From Bacillus sp. UNC41MFS5 (lineage in GTDB: Bacteria; Bacillota; Bacilli; Bacillales_B; DSM-18226): a stretch of DNA of 37,034 nucleotides. The notes beneath the pieces were generated by a model, which saw nothing but the letters and a program-made list of their open reading frames with translations, had not been told where the DNA came from and searched no databases. Numbering within the stretch: position 1 is the stretch's first letter; each line of letters starts with the position of its first letter. A program made the position numbers and the translations under genes. The stretch is from NCBI RefSeq assembly GCF_000686805.1, contig NZ_KK366018.1, forward strand, positions 1 to 37,034, written 5' to 3'. Of the stretch, positions 8,096-14,808 are shown in pieces.

Positions 8096-8467
8096 TTGTT
8101 TTCTTGGAGGATAACAAAATATAACCCAAAAAACAGAGATGAAAAAGGTAATTATCTTGATGACAAGGAATGGACGTGTTTTTCAGAGGTAGGAACTGAA
8201 GTATATGAAGAAGATTATTTGAAAACAGAATCAAAATACATAAACGCCATTACTACTTTTATGGATGAGATGGGTTTAAAAAAACTATATATAGGTGCTT
8301 TGGAGATATGGTCTGACGAGGTTGAAAATCAAAATGCTTCTCCCTTTTTATCAAAAATGTGGGTGGGCAAAAGCATAACTATGCAAGAAATCAAAGAGTT
8401 AGCAAAGTTAACATTACGGAATGTTGTTTGGTGTAAATTAAGTTACAAAAAAGCGATTGTTCAATAA
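8096..8467 (+). CDS. hypothetical protein (about 123 residues), TTG start
   Basis: Soluble protein reading (M)FSWRITKYNPKNRDEKGNYL with DDKEWTCFSEVG and, further on, LYIGALEIWSDE. An opening of the type WRxTKYNPxxRDxxGxY seems familiar from uncharacterised Bacillus proteins, but no function is known to me. The start is TTG 8096, nine bases after AAGGTG (8081-8086). The in-frame GTG at 8084 overlaps the ribosome binding site and is unlikely. It may be an orphan immunity or accessory protein like its upstream neighbour. A hairpin overlaps its 3' end. Confidence 0.65.
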   Translation: MFSWRITKYNPKNRDEKGNYLDDKEWTCFSEVGTEVYEEDYLKTESKYINAITTFMDEMGLKKLYIGALEIWSDEVENQNASPFLSKMWVGKSITMQEIKELAKLTLRNVVWCKLSYKKAIVQ

Positions 8468-8490
8468 GAGCAGTCGCTTCTCTTGTTCTG
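8451..8490 (+). terminator. terminator overlapping the end of the 8096 gene
   Basis: Stem AAGCGATTG/CAGTCGCTT with one G-T pair (8451-8459 and 8471-8479), followed by the weak T-tract CTCTTGTTCT. The left arm lies inside the coding sequence. Confidence 0.6.
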
Positions 8491-8572
8491 CTAAACCAGC
8501 TAATAGTTTGTCAATATTTTTCAATAAAAATCTTATAAACCAAATGATATACTAAAAATAAGCATGCCAAAT

Positions 8573-8606
8573 AACCTTCCGTTATTCTAAAATTGGAAGG
8601 TTTTGT
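8573..8606. terminator. hairpin terminator beside the IS110 relic
   Basis: Arms AACCTTCC (8573-8580) and GGAAGGTT (8595-8602), then TTGTGTT. It lies just past the stop of the minus-strand transposase fragment and could act on either strand. Confidence 0.55.
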
Positions 8607-8628
8607 GTTATTTAGTTAGACTTAGTTG

Positions 8629-8730
8629 CTAAGCTATATCTTGGAAAGTCGTTTTGCTTTTTAGTAAGGCATATATCCAATGTAAGAGTTTGTTTACACA
8701 GGCAATAACAGCTACTTTAGGCATTTTCTT
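8629..8730 (-). pseudogene. C-terminal fragment of an IS110-family transposase
   Basis: On the minus strand the frame reads KKMPKVAVIACVNKLLHWIY, then ALLKSKTTFQDIA and a stop. The pattern K-x-A-x-x-A-x-x-x-K-L-L-x-x-I-Y-A-L-x-K-x-K-x-x-F is the C-terminal end of IS110/IS116/IS902 transposases. Only about 34 residues remain. The frame is lost at about 8731, where sequence of a probable group II intron begins shortly after. It is an IS remnant. Confidence 0.7.
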
Positions 8731-8749
8731 CAGAAGTCAGAACGAGAAA

Positions 8750-9035
8750 ATGTGACTTATAGCGTGATGGTGCAGGGGATGCTTTGAAGGGAAATGCGAT
8801 GACCTCGTTAGGACTCCACCTTACCGAACAGGCAGGTTTCTAGTCTATAAGGGTAATCCGAAGTGACGAAGAATGGGTGGAGTAGTCAGTCATTCTCATA
8901 GTACGGAAGTAACTTGATGACCATAACATCAAGTGAACGGAAGTAGAATGACCTATGGCTCCAAGCCATGAACAAGATGTAATGCCAACAATCATGTTAC
9001 TGCTGTAAAACCGTTTAAATGTACATCAAGGAAAG
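8750..9035 (+). mobile_element. probable 5' fragment of a group II intron (ribozyme domain I)
   Basis: The stretch carries a dense, mixed-GC, non-coding sequence unlike its AT-rich surroundings. It opens TGTGACTTATAGCGTGATGG, near the GUGYG 5' end of group II introns, and holds the paired blocks GGACTCCACC and GGGTGGAGT (near 8811 and 8875), CTTGATG/CATCAAG (8911-8934) and TGGCTCCAAGCCATGAACAAG. These resemble domain I of bacterial group II introns that encode a reverse transcriptase. No reverse transcriptase frame and no domain V follow; an ABC-transporter relic starts near 9090. The truncation points are approximate and the identification is from memory of the family. Confidence 0.55.
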
Positions 9036-9089
9036 GAGTGGAATATGCAATTAATCAAGAGGGAAATTTAAATTACACAGTGTATATGG

Positions 9090-9415
9090 ACAAATTCTAT
9101 TTGTCCGCAAATTAACCCAAAGCTTCGAACATGTAAAAGCAAATAAAGGAGCAGGTCTTATTTTAGATGAAGCGACCAGTAGTATGGATACAAGAACCGA
9201 ACTGCATATCCAAGAGGCAATGAAGACGTTAATGAATGGGAGAACAAGCTTCGTCATTGCTCATCGACTTAGACGATTAAGGATGCAGATTTCTTTTAGT
9301 TATCAATGACGGCGAGATTATTGAAAAGGGTTCACATAAAGAACTAATAAAGAGAAATGGTTTTTATAACAACCTCTATAACAATCAGTTTAGTCAGGGA
9401 TATGAGTTCATTTGA
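9090..9415 (+). pseudogene. C-terminal relic of an ABC exporter ATPase subunit, frameshifted
   Basis: The first frame gives [20 protein letters not shown], then [19 protein letters not shown]: the Walker B, D-loop and H-loop of an ABC exporter of the YfiC/YknU/LmrA type. After HRLR the frame breaks. IKDADF and then [19 protein letters not shown] appear in shifted frames, ending FYNNLYNNQFSQGYEFI and a stop at 9415. At least two frameshifts are needed, and the transmembrane domain, Walker A and signature motif are gone. Upstream sequence back to about 9090 may keep a damaged GQ-x-signature region. Confidence 0.85.
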
Positions 9416-9474
9416 TTTGCCGCGTTTTTCTTTATCAGATGTGTAAAGAACCCTAGTATCTAAAAATATAATTT

Positions 9475-9518
9475 AAAAGGAGAACACATTTCGTTAATCA
9501 GCGAATGTGTTCTCCTTT
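9475..9518. terminator. long bidirectional terminator, copy 1 of a repeat
   Basis: Arms AAAGGAGAACACAT and ATGTGTTCTCCTTT, flanked by A and T runs on both sides. The same hairpin recurs at 18518-18561, and a variant at 25497-25547. Confidence 0.85.
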
Positions 9519-9588
9519 ATTTGTCTACTATTAATCTTAATAAGAACATATAGATTAGGATTTTTCCTTTCAATATATTTTTATTAGG

Positions 9589-9762
9589 TTAATCTGTATA
9601 TCTAACACCTTTTAAGATCATATTTACCTTTGCTTTCGTATCTTGGACAATATTTTTTCGAAATTCCTTTGCCTTTTTGAAGGCATCCATCATTCCAGAT
9701 GCTAAAATCTTAATTTCTCTCGTACGAATTGGTTCTTCTAGAAGAAAAATATATTCTTTCAT
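9589..9762 (-). CDS. hypothetical 57-residue protein, copy 1 of a duplicated gene
   Basis: Small soluble protein reading MKEYIFLLEEPIRTREIKIL, then ASGMMDAFKKAKEFRKN and ending KVNMILKGVRYTD. It has no membrane helix and is net basic. The start is ATG 9762, preceded on the minus strand by GAGGTGAAACC (AACTTGCGAGGTGAAACCGC region). A near-identical paralogue is encoded at 18632-18805; differences such as IR for VG at residues 12-13, A for S and I for M show that both frames have stayed open. A bidirectional terminator follows. Two cre-like motifs lie upstream (9811-9848). The family is not recognised. Confidence 0.75.
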   Translation of the reverse strand: MKEYIFLLEEPIRTREIKILASGMMDAFKKAKEFRKNIVQDTKAKVNMILKGVRYTD

Positions 9763-9810
9763 GCGGTTTCACCTCGCAAGTTGTAATTTTAATATAATTA
9801 TATATTATTT

Positions 9811-9848
9811 TGTAAGCGATTACCACAATTATTTGTGAACGTTTTCAC
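9811..9848 (-). promoter_or_regulatory. two cre-like elements upstream of the 57-residue gene
   Basis: TGTAAGCGATTACC (9811-9824) differs from the CcpA cre consensus TGWAARCGYTWNCW at about one position. GTGAACGTTTTCAC (9835-9848) is an imperfect dyad of the same flavour. Both are conserved in the second copy. AT-rich -10-like sequence (TATAATTAT type) lies between them and the gene, so CcpA control is plausible inference. Confidence 0.4.
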
Positions 9849-9854
9849 TTATTA

Positions 9855-10081
9855 CTATTTTCGAGAAGGTATGAGAATTCATAGGCGGAGAATTTCCGGC
9901 TAATGTATATAGAGGGAGCTTAAGAAGCAGCAATAAAAACTCTATCTATTTTGGTTCGCATTGGTCAACATACTATCACATAGAGAAAAAAGTAGAAATA
10001 TTATAAGGTTAATACAAAATGCTATAATAAATAACTGATATCGTATAATTTACTGTTATAGTCGAAAGGTTGTGAGACGAA
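9855..10081. other. intergenic region; nothing beyond promoters seen
   Basis: Divergent promoter space between the 57-residue gene and the next GNAT gene. ATCGTATAATTTAC near 10040 could be a -10 region for the GNAT gene. No frame with a ribosome binding site was found. Confidence 0.4.
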
Positions 10082-10579
10082 ATGATTTCTTTAAGAAATG
10101 TTCAAGCTACAGATTTAGAACATCTGTTACTTATTGAGAATGGAGGCTTTCCGATAGAAGAAGCTGCCACGGAAGAAGCATTTGTGGAGAGGATTCAGTT
10201 AATACCTGATACCTTTATTGTGGCAGAAAAGGAAGGGGAGATCCTTGGATATATTAATGGACCTATCATTAATCAACCTTACATTACCGATGATCTTTTT
10301 GAGAAAATCAAAGAGAACCCGAAAAGTGGAGGATATCAGAGTATTTTAGGATTAGCTGTGTCCAAACAGTCAAGAAAGCAAGGGATTGCCAAGATATTAA
10401 TTGATAAATTAGAAGAACTTGTAAAAGAGAATGAAAGAGTAGGAATCACTTTAACATGTAAACAGGAATTAGTTTCTTTTTATGAAAAATTTGGATTTGT
10501 TAACCATGGCATGTCAGAATCACAACATGGAGGAGTACGCTGGTATAACATGGTCAAATTGAAAGAGGCTATGGAATGA
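10082..10579 (+). CDS. GNAT family N-acetyltransferase (AANAT-like)
   Basis: Predicted acetyl-CoA-dependent N-acetyltransferase of 165 residues. MISLRNVQATDLEHLLLIEN opens the fold, TFIVAEKEGEILGYING gives the central strands, and ILGLAVSKQSRKQGIAKILI is motif A (V-x-x-x-x-R-x-x-G-x-A pyrophosphate loop). LVSFYEKFGFVNHGMSESQHGG is the C-terminal block. The E-S-x-H-G-G-x-x-W-Y ending is typical of the arylalkylamine N-acetyltransferase-like subgroup in Firmicutes. The start follows AGGTTGTGAGACGAA. The substrate is unknown. It converges on the next gene through a shared terminator. Confidence 0.9.
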   Translation: MISLRNVQATDLEHLLLIENGGFPIEEAATEEAFVERIQLIPDTFIVAEKEGEILGYINGPIINQPYITDDLFEKIKENPKSGGYQSILGLAVSKQSRKQGIAKILIDKLEELVKENERVGITLTCKQELVSFYEKFGFVNHGMSESQHGGVRWYNMVKLKEAME

Positions 10580-10626
10580 TCCTTATTTTAATTAATGGGG
10601 CGTTACTTTAAGGCCTAGTTCCTTAC

Positions 10627-10663
10627 AAAAAGCTATCTTTCCCTTAATGATAAGATAGCTTTT
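10627..10663. terminator. bidirectional terminator between convergent GNAT genes
   Basis: Perfect 12-bp arms AAAAGCTATCTT (10627-10638) and AAGATAGCTTTT (10652-10663). Confidence 0.85.
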
Positions 10664-10673
10664 AACCTTATTT

Positions 10674-11207
10674 TTAAATATCCCACAGAATATTTTTTTC
10701 TTCTACAGGATTTTTAGTTCCGTTAAGTTCTAGTTGATAAAAAGCTAAGTCAAGCCATCTATTGAATTTAAAACCGGCCTTTTTTATTGTACCTGAATGA
10801 ACAAAGCCAAAGTTTTTATGAATAGCAATGCTTTTTTCATTTGCCGCATCAATTCCTGCAATTAAGGTCATAAACTCACTTTCCTTGGCAATAGTGATTA
10901 ATTCTTTCATTAAAGCAGTCGCAATTCCTTTTTTTCTGTATTCCTTATCTACATAAACAGAATGTTCAATGGAATATTTGTAAGCAGGCCACGCTCTAGA
11001 GGGACCGTAGGTAGCAAATCCAACCACTTTATGATCTTGTTCGCAAACTAATATTGGATAACCTTCATTCATCTTTTGTTCGTACCAAATTTGTCTGCTT
11101 TCTAGCGTTTGGGGTCTATAGGCATATACAGCAGTAGTATTGAGAATGGCATCATTATAGATATCTAAGATATCCATTAGATCTTTTTGAGTTGCTTCCC
11201 TTATCAT
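10674..11207 (-). CDS. GNAT N-acetyltransferase of the Pat/YwnH (phosphinothricin/methionine sulfone) type
   Basis: Predicted N-acetyltransferase of 177 residues starting MIREATQKDLMDILDIYNDA, then ILNTTAVYAYRPQTLESRQ, with WPAYKYSIEHSVYVDKEYR and KKGIATALMKELI as motif A, and AGIDAANEKSIAIHKNFGFV as motif B. This order and the IYND(A)(I/V)xxTTA opening are characteristic of phosphinothricin/L-methionine sulfone acetyltransferases such as YwnH. They detoxify amino acid analogues, but the real substrate here is not proven. The start is ATG 11207 behind GAGGGGAAGAAAGA; an in-frame extension to 11267 lacks such a site and family homology. The gene is divergent from the LysR regulator, with an LTTR-like dyad between them. 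Confidence 0.88.
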   Translation of the reverse strand: MIREATQKDLMDILDIYNDAILNTTAVYAYRPQTLESRQIWYEQKMNEGYPILVCEQDHKVVGFATYGPSRAWPAYKYSIEHSVYVDKEYRKKGIATALMKELITIAKESEFMTLIAGIDAANEKSIAIHKNFGFVHSGTIKKAGFKFNRWLDLAFYQLELNGTKNPVEEKNILWDI

Positions 11208-11292
11208 TTCTTTCTTCCCCTCATAATAAATTTGTTTACTATATTTATTGTAGAATGTTCCATACAAAACGTAAAATTGAACTTTTTAACCG

Positions 11293-11319
11293 TTTGCTAT
11301 AGGATAAAGTTATAGCAAA
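11293..11319. promoter_or_regulatory. LysR-type operator-like dyad
   Basis: Perfect 9-bp arms TTTGCTATA (11293-11301) and TATAGCAAA (11311-11319) with a 9-base spacer, between the divergent GNAT and LysR genes. This matches the T-N11-A layout of LysR-type boxes and suggests autoregulation and perhaps control of the GNAT gene. Confidence 0.6.
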
Positions 11320-11341
11320 ATCAGTTAAGGAAGGTGAGGCC

Positions 11342-12262
11342 ATGACTCCCCAACAACTTCGATACATAGTAGAGATTGCCAAGCATAAATCTATTAGTCA
11401 AGCTGCTTCTGCACTTTTCGTAACACAGCCGAGTATCAGCAAAGCGGTGCGTGACCTCGAATCAGAGTTAGGGATAACTATTCTAGATAGAACCAATAAA
11501 GGCGTTGTCTTCACACAAGAAGGTACGGAGCTATTATTTTACGCAAAAAAGCTTCTAGAACAAATGGAGGCTGTTGTCCATCATTTTAACAAAGCAAAAA
11601 CAATAAACTTAACAAAGTTTTCTATTTCATCTCAACATTATGGTTTCGCAATAGAGGCTGTTGCAAATGTAATGGATTATTTTGCCGAGCGGAAATACGA
11701 GCTGGCGATTCGAGAGGGTAAGACGACCGATGTGATTAATGACGTGTACGCAAGCAGGAGTATTCTTGGCATCTTATCTCTGACTGATTTAAATAAGCAT
11801 TTTTTTGAGCGCTATTTCACCTCAAAATTACTAACATATACTCCACTTGCTTCATTGAAACAGCATGTCTTTCTACGAAAAGAACACCCTCTGGCTCAAC
11901 TCGAAAGCATTACCTTGGATCAGTTAAGGGACTATCCTTATCTGACTTACCAGCAGGATGATATGCTGCTGCATTTTGCGGAAGAAGCCCTGAATGTAGA
12001 TAATATCGGGAAACTAGTCTATCTCAAGGATAGAGGGGCAATGAATAATCTCCTTTCAAATACAGATAGCTACAATCTGGGAACAGGTTGTATCGTGAAT
12101 AATTACATGAACCCCAATATTATCTCTATTCCATTGGACGGAGGCAATCTAATTCAAGTGGGATTGGTGAAACGAAACGATGTACTTTTGCCAGATGAGC
12201 TTCTGGTATATATTGATTTTTTAAAATTTGCTTTGGAAAAATCTAAGCCGAAGGAAATGTAG
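11342..12262 (+). CDS. LysR family transcriptional regulator
   Basis: Regulator of 306 residues. The N-terminal winged HTH is textbook LysR: MTPQQLRYIVEIAKHKSISQ, AASALFVTQPSISKAVRDLE and LGITILDRTNKGVVFTQEG, with a linker helix to about residue 88. The effector domain (about 90-300) holds TYTPLASLKQHVFLRKEHPLA and a late YNLGTGCIVNNYMNPN segment. The ribosome binding site is AAGGTGAGGCC just before ATG 11342. It is divergent from the YwnH-like acetyltransferase, with the dyad at 11293-11319 between them. The effector is not known. Confidence 0.93.
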   Translation: MTPQQLRYIVEIAKHKSISQAASALFVTQPSISKAVRDLESELGITILDRTNKGVVFTQEGTELLFYAKKLLEQMEAVVHHFNKAKTINLTKFSISSQHYGFAIEAVANVMDYFAERKYELAIREGKTTDVINDVYASRSILGILSLTDLNKHFFERYFTSKLLTYTPLASLKQHVFLRKEHPLAQLESITLDQLRDYPYLTYQQDDMLLHFAEEALNVDNIGKLVYLKDRGAMNNLLSNTDSYNLGTGCIVNNYMNPNIISIPLDGGNLIQVGLVKRNDVLLPDELLVYIDFLKFALEKSKPKEM

Positions 12263-12349
12263 AGGTAGGGTAGAGGTCGTTTGTTTATCCTTTATTTTAG
12301 AAAAGCCTCTATTTCAGTAACCACCAAATCTTGATACGTCTATTATTAA

Positions 12350-12387
12350 GAAAAACACATTGAATTAGGGAATTCAATGTGTTTTTC
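12350..12387. terminator. bidirectional terminator after lysR
   Basis: Perfect 17-bp arms beginning GAAAAACACATTGAATT (12350-12366) and ending at 12387, with a four-base loop. It serves the convergent LysR and PAS genes. Confidence 0.9.
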
Positions 12388-12423
12388 AGCAGCTTTTCAA
12401 ATGAGAAAGGTATTTTTTTATAA

Positions 12424-12918
12424 TTAAGGCTTAACAGCTATAAATTCGTCAATAGTTTCAGGGGTATTTTTACCTTCTTTTCCTTGGAAAAGGTCGATAT
12501 TAACGGTCACATCCATACAGCCAAGGTATTTTCCATTTTCATCACGTATAGTCATGAATTTTTGGTAAATTTGACCAGTTTCGCCAGTGCGTTTTGGGAA
12601 CCAAAATTCCCATTCGTCGCGTGTTCCTGAACGGAAATCATTCAACAATTTTTTAACGTGGTGAGCCACTTTTGGGTGAAGCTCAAGAACCGGGCGACCA
12701 ATCGCTTCTTTACGGCGACCAATCGCTTCTTTACGGCGACCATGCACGCGGTTTGGATTATTGGAATACCAGCGGAAAATATCGTTGGCATCACAAAAGC
12801 CCATTTCAAATGGCAAAAGATTGATAATTAAATCCAAAGTGCTTGCTTTAATCGCACCAGTTTCAAAATTAATCACAGCTTCAGGACTAATTAAATCTGA
12901 CAATTTTTCTTCAGACAT
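12424..12918 (-). CDS. PAS domain protein (DUF438-associated PAS_10 type) with a 21-bp in-frame duplication
   Basis: Cytoplasmic sensor-like protein of 164 residues consisting mainly of one PAS fold: NLLPFEMGFCDANDIFRWYS, IGRPVLELHPKVAHHVKKLL and NDFRSGTRDEWEFWFP, then FMTIRDENGKYLGCMDVTVN. The wording is typical of the PAS domain found at the end of DUF438 proteins, here without the DUF438 and hemerythrin-like parts. Residues 60-66 (GRRKEAI) are immediately repeated as 67-73, from a perfect 21-bp direct repeat at 12694-12735. This should lengthen the loop before the ligand-facing helix. The start is ATG 12918 behind AAGGAGATTTAT. A large hairpin lies upstream. Ligand and partner are unknown. 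Confidence 0.85.
   Translation of the reverse strand: MSEEKLSDLISPEAVINFETGAIKASTLDLIINLLPFEMGFCDANDIFRWYSNNPNRVHGRRKEAIGRRKEAIGRPVLELHPKVAHHVKKLLNDFRSGTRDEWEFWFPKRTGETGQIYQKFMTIRDENGKYLGCMDVTVNIDLFQGKEGKNTPETIDEFIAVKP
12694..12735. repeat. 21-bp perfect tandem duplication inside the PAS gene
   Basis: Two adjacent identical 21-bp units at 12694-12714 and 12715-12735, followed by six bases of a third (GCGACC). Because the unit is seven codons, the frame is kept. Confidence 0.95.
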
Positions 12919-12938
12919 ATATAAATCTCCTTTATGAG

Positions 12939-12995
12939 AAAAAGATTATAATATTAGTGAGCAAAAAAAACGCCCACAAATATTATAATCTTTTT
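12939..12995 (-). promoter_or_regulatory. 57-base palindromic element in the PAS gene leader
   Basis: Perfect 17-bp inverted repeats (AAAAAGATTATAATATT at 12939-12955, complement at 12979-12995). Inside, after one mismatch, GTGGGC/GCTCAC adds six more pairs on the minus strand, leaving a loop of nine bases that includes eight T. It lies 21 bases upstream of the PAS start codon and would form a strong leader hairpin. Confidence 0.6.
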
Positions 12996-13047
12996 ATTAC
13001 TATAGACCAATTTAATACTATTTCCAAATGATAAATTATTAACTCTG

Positions 13048-13185
13048 TTAAAATTTTTGATTTTTCCTTTTCTCTTTTTCTTTTTCTAAAAAAATCTTAA
13101 AATCTTCTTTAGTTATATCAGATTTCATTGCTTCTTTTACTAACTCAATCCATTCTTTTGGAAGATCAGACTCGCTTTTTTTCAT
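13048..13185 (-). CDS. SinI-family anti-repressor (45 residues)
   Basis: Small protein MKKSESDLPKEWIELVKEAM, then KSDITKEDFKIFLEKEKEKR. The core L-x-x-E-W-(I/V)-E-L-(V/M)-x-E-A-x-x-x-x-I-(S/T)-x-E-(E/D)-(I/F) matches the SinI helix-turn-helix dimerisation unit that binds and disarms the biofilm repressor SinR in Bacillus. The start is ATG 13185 behind GGAGGGGTAAGT; the longer frame to 13233 lacks a ribosome binding site. No sinR is adjacent, unlike the classical sinI-sinR operon, so it may be an SlrA-like orphan acting on a SinR encoded elsewhere. The family is fairly sure; the partner is inference. Confidence 0.75.
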   Translation of the reverse strand: MKKSESDLPKEWIELVKEAMKSDITKEDFKIFLEKEKEKRKNQKF

Positions 13186-13333
13186 ACTTACCCCTCCATT
13201 AAAAAAAGATTTACTGGAAATTAGAGGATGCATTCGAGATTATTACTACTCTTAATATACTTTTCGGAACATAACGGTTTATTTTGGGTATCAAAATAAT
13301 TGAAAAATAACTTATAAAGTCATCGTTACTTTT

Positions 13334-13510
13334 TTATGATGTTTTATCCGATTTTTCAAGTTTCATTCCAATATCATCCAATACTTTCAACTTTCCTTTA
13401 ATAAACGCTCTGTAAAAATCCGACTTTTCCTCAGATAAAACAGACATATAGTATTCCTTCAAAAATGTAATGTAATCCACTAATTCTTCTAATTTTTCTT
13501 CAGGTTCCAT
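13334..13510 (-). CDS. hypothetical acidic helical protein (58 residues)
   Basis: Reads MEPEEKLEELVDYITFLKEY, then YMSVLSEEKSDFYRAFIKGK and a lysine-rich end. It is almost entirely predicted helix, without Cys, signal peptide or membrane segment. The start is ATG 13510, behind GGGGGAGAAGACA; the in-frame codon at 13534 overlaps that site. It is transcribed in the same direction as the SinI-like gene, about 150 bases upstream, and could share regulation. It is not a family I recognise. Confidence 0.65.
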   Translation of the reverse strand: MEPEEKLEELVDYITFLKEYYMSVLSEEKSDFYRAFIKGKLKVLDDIGMKLEKSDKTS

Positions 13511-13534
13511 TGTCTTCTCCCCCGGGCTGTTCAC

Positions 13535-13944
13535 ATAAAAACAGTACGTTTAAGTGAATCATCATTTTTGATTGCTAAAACACATCTCGTGAAGTTAGGC
13601 ATCTGTCAGATTGAAAAGTCCCTCAACATAATTTTCGAATTATATATTTTGTTTATGTTGTTCAAAAGTAAATGATAAATAAATGAAAAATATGTAATGG
13701 CAAATTAACATTCGTCAACTTTTATGGAAATAGGTCAAAAGAAATTTTTTATTGAAGCATTTGTTGAAAAAGGATTAGTCCTTTTTAATGGCTGTTATTA
13801 GACTAAAGGAGGTTGGTTAATTGAACAAGATATATTGGTAAAATGTAATGAGATTTAAATTATTAAGGGGAGTCTATAAGTCAAAAAAGCCAAAGATATG
13901 GAATTTGTGTCTAATAAAATTAAATCAAGACCTAGGGGTGGAGA
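13535..13944. other. AT-rich intergenic region; hairpin but no gene
   Basis: It holds a hairpin AAAAAGGA/TCCTTTTT (13767-13786) and then AAAGGAGGTTGG followed by TTG with only five more codons (MNKIYW), too short to call. The remainder is promoter-like AT-rich sequence for the divergent genes at 13510 and 13945. Confidence 0.4.
13767..13786. terminator. short terminator-like hairpin
   Basis: Perfect 8-bp arms AAAAAGGA and TCCTTTTT around TTAG, with A and T runs built into the stem. No complete gene ends into it. Confidence 0.5.
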
Positions 13945-14691
13945 ATGTTAGCTAACTTAAATGACTACTTAAAAGATATAATGGTGTATATTCCCGAAGG
14001 AGAAATCAGTCTACGAGATTTTCGAAACGAGAAAAAATGGATTAGTTCAAACTATAAATTTGGAATGCCGGGTATTAGAAAAAATTTAAAGGAATTAATT
14101 TGGAATGTTGAAATTAAGCCATTTTATCTTGCCAAATATACGGTGACAGAAGAACTATATGCGATTATTACGGGGGAGAAATTATTAACAACTACTGAGG
14201 TTCGAAAACCAGTCGTTAATGTTTCATGGATAGATGCAGTGAATTTTTGTAATTTATTATCTGAAACAATGGGTTATGAAAAGTTTTATGATTTTGATAG
14301 TGAAAGTAAATCAGTTATTTGCAATAATAATTCTAATGGTTTTCGCTTACCGACAGATTCTGAATGGCAATATGCATGTAAGGCAAAATCAAAAGGATAT
14401 CGGTATGGTGAAATTGATGAAATCGCTTGGTTTAAAGATAATTCTAACGAACGAGTACACGAAGTTGGTAAGAAAAAGCCTAATGCTTGGGGCTTATATG
14501 ACATGATCGGGAATATTTGGGAGTGGTGCTGGGACTTATACGATGAAGTGACATTTGGTAATTACAGAATAATTCGTGGAGGAAGTTGGGCAGAAGAAGA
14601 ACGTGGATGTGGAGCTACTTGTCGTCGAAAGAGTATGCCTGATTTTTATATAGATGATATCGGTTTTAGAATTGCTAGATCAATCGTTTAA
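13945..14691 (+). CDS. SUMF1/FGE-like (formylglycine-generating enzyme domain) protein
   Basis: Single-domain protein of 248 residues with the FGE-sulfatase (DUF323) fold: MVYIPEGEI, FYLAKYTVTEELYAIITGE, PVVNVSWIDAVNFCNLLSE, GFRLPTDSEWQYACKAKSKG, WGLYDMIGNIWEWCWDLYD, RIIRGGSWAEEERGC and DIGFRIARS. Authentic FGEs have a copper-binding Cys pair shortly after RGGS (RGGSYxCxxxYC type). Here that stretch is RGGSWAEEERGCGATCRR, so the Cys residues are displaced and sulfatase activation is doubtful. No sulfatase gene is near. Other members bind ligands or work in EgtB-type chemistry. The ribosome binding site is GGGGTGGAG. Fold assignment is firm; function is open. Confidence 0.85.
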   Translation: MLANLNDYLKDIMVYIPEGEISLRDFRNEKKWISSNYKFGMPGIRKNLKELIWNVEIKPFYLAKYTVTEELYAIITGEKLLTTTEVRKPVVNVSWIDAVNFCNLLSETMGYEKFYDFDSESKSVICNNNSNGFRLPTDSEWQYACKAKSKGYRYGEIDEIAWFKDNSNERVHEVGKKKPNAWGLYDMIGNIWEWCWDLYDEVTFGNYRIIRGGSWAEEERGCGATCRRKSMPDFYIDDIGFRIARSIV

Positions 14692-14808
14692 TAATTAGAA
14701 ATTCTGAATGGATATACGTTGTTAGAACTTTTCTTATTAAACTAGAGGACAGATTAAATTAAAAAGAAAACTGTGGTCTGGAAAATTAACTTTTGTTAGG
14801 GGGATAAT

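Larger units (their letters stand above)
9475..9854. repeat. copy 1 of a ~380-bp duplicated cassette
   Basis: This segment and 18518-18898 are near-identical by eye over the terminator, the spacer, the 57-residue gene and its promoter region, with scattered substitutions. The two copies sit in the same orientation about 9 kb apart with unrelated flanks: an ABC-transporter relic here, a histidine kinase there. Confidence 0.9.

Noticed and set aside
9051..9257. 68-residue minus-strand frame
   Set aside because: It is antisense to the conserved ABC ATPase relic ([11 protein letters not shown]), which explains the sequence.
9475..9854. An insertion sequence or CRISPR-like repeat pair with 18518-18898
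   Set aside because: No transposase, terminal inverted repeats or spacer pattern; the repeat is a gene cassette with terminator and promoter.
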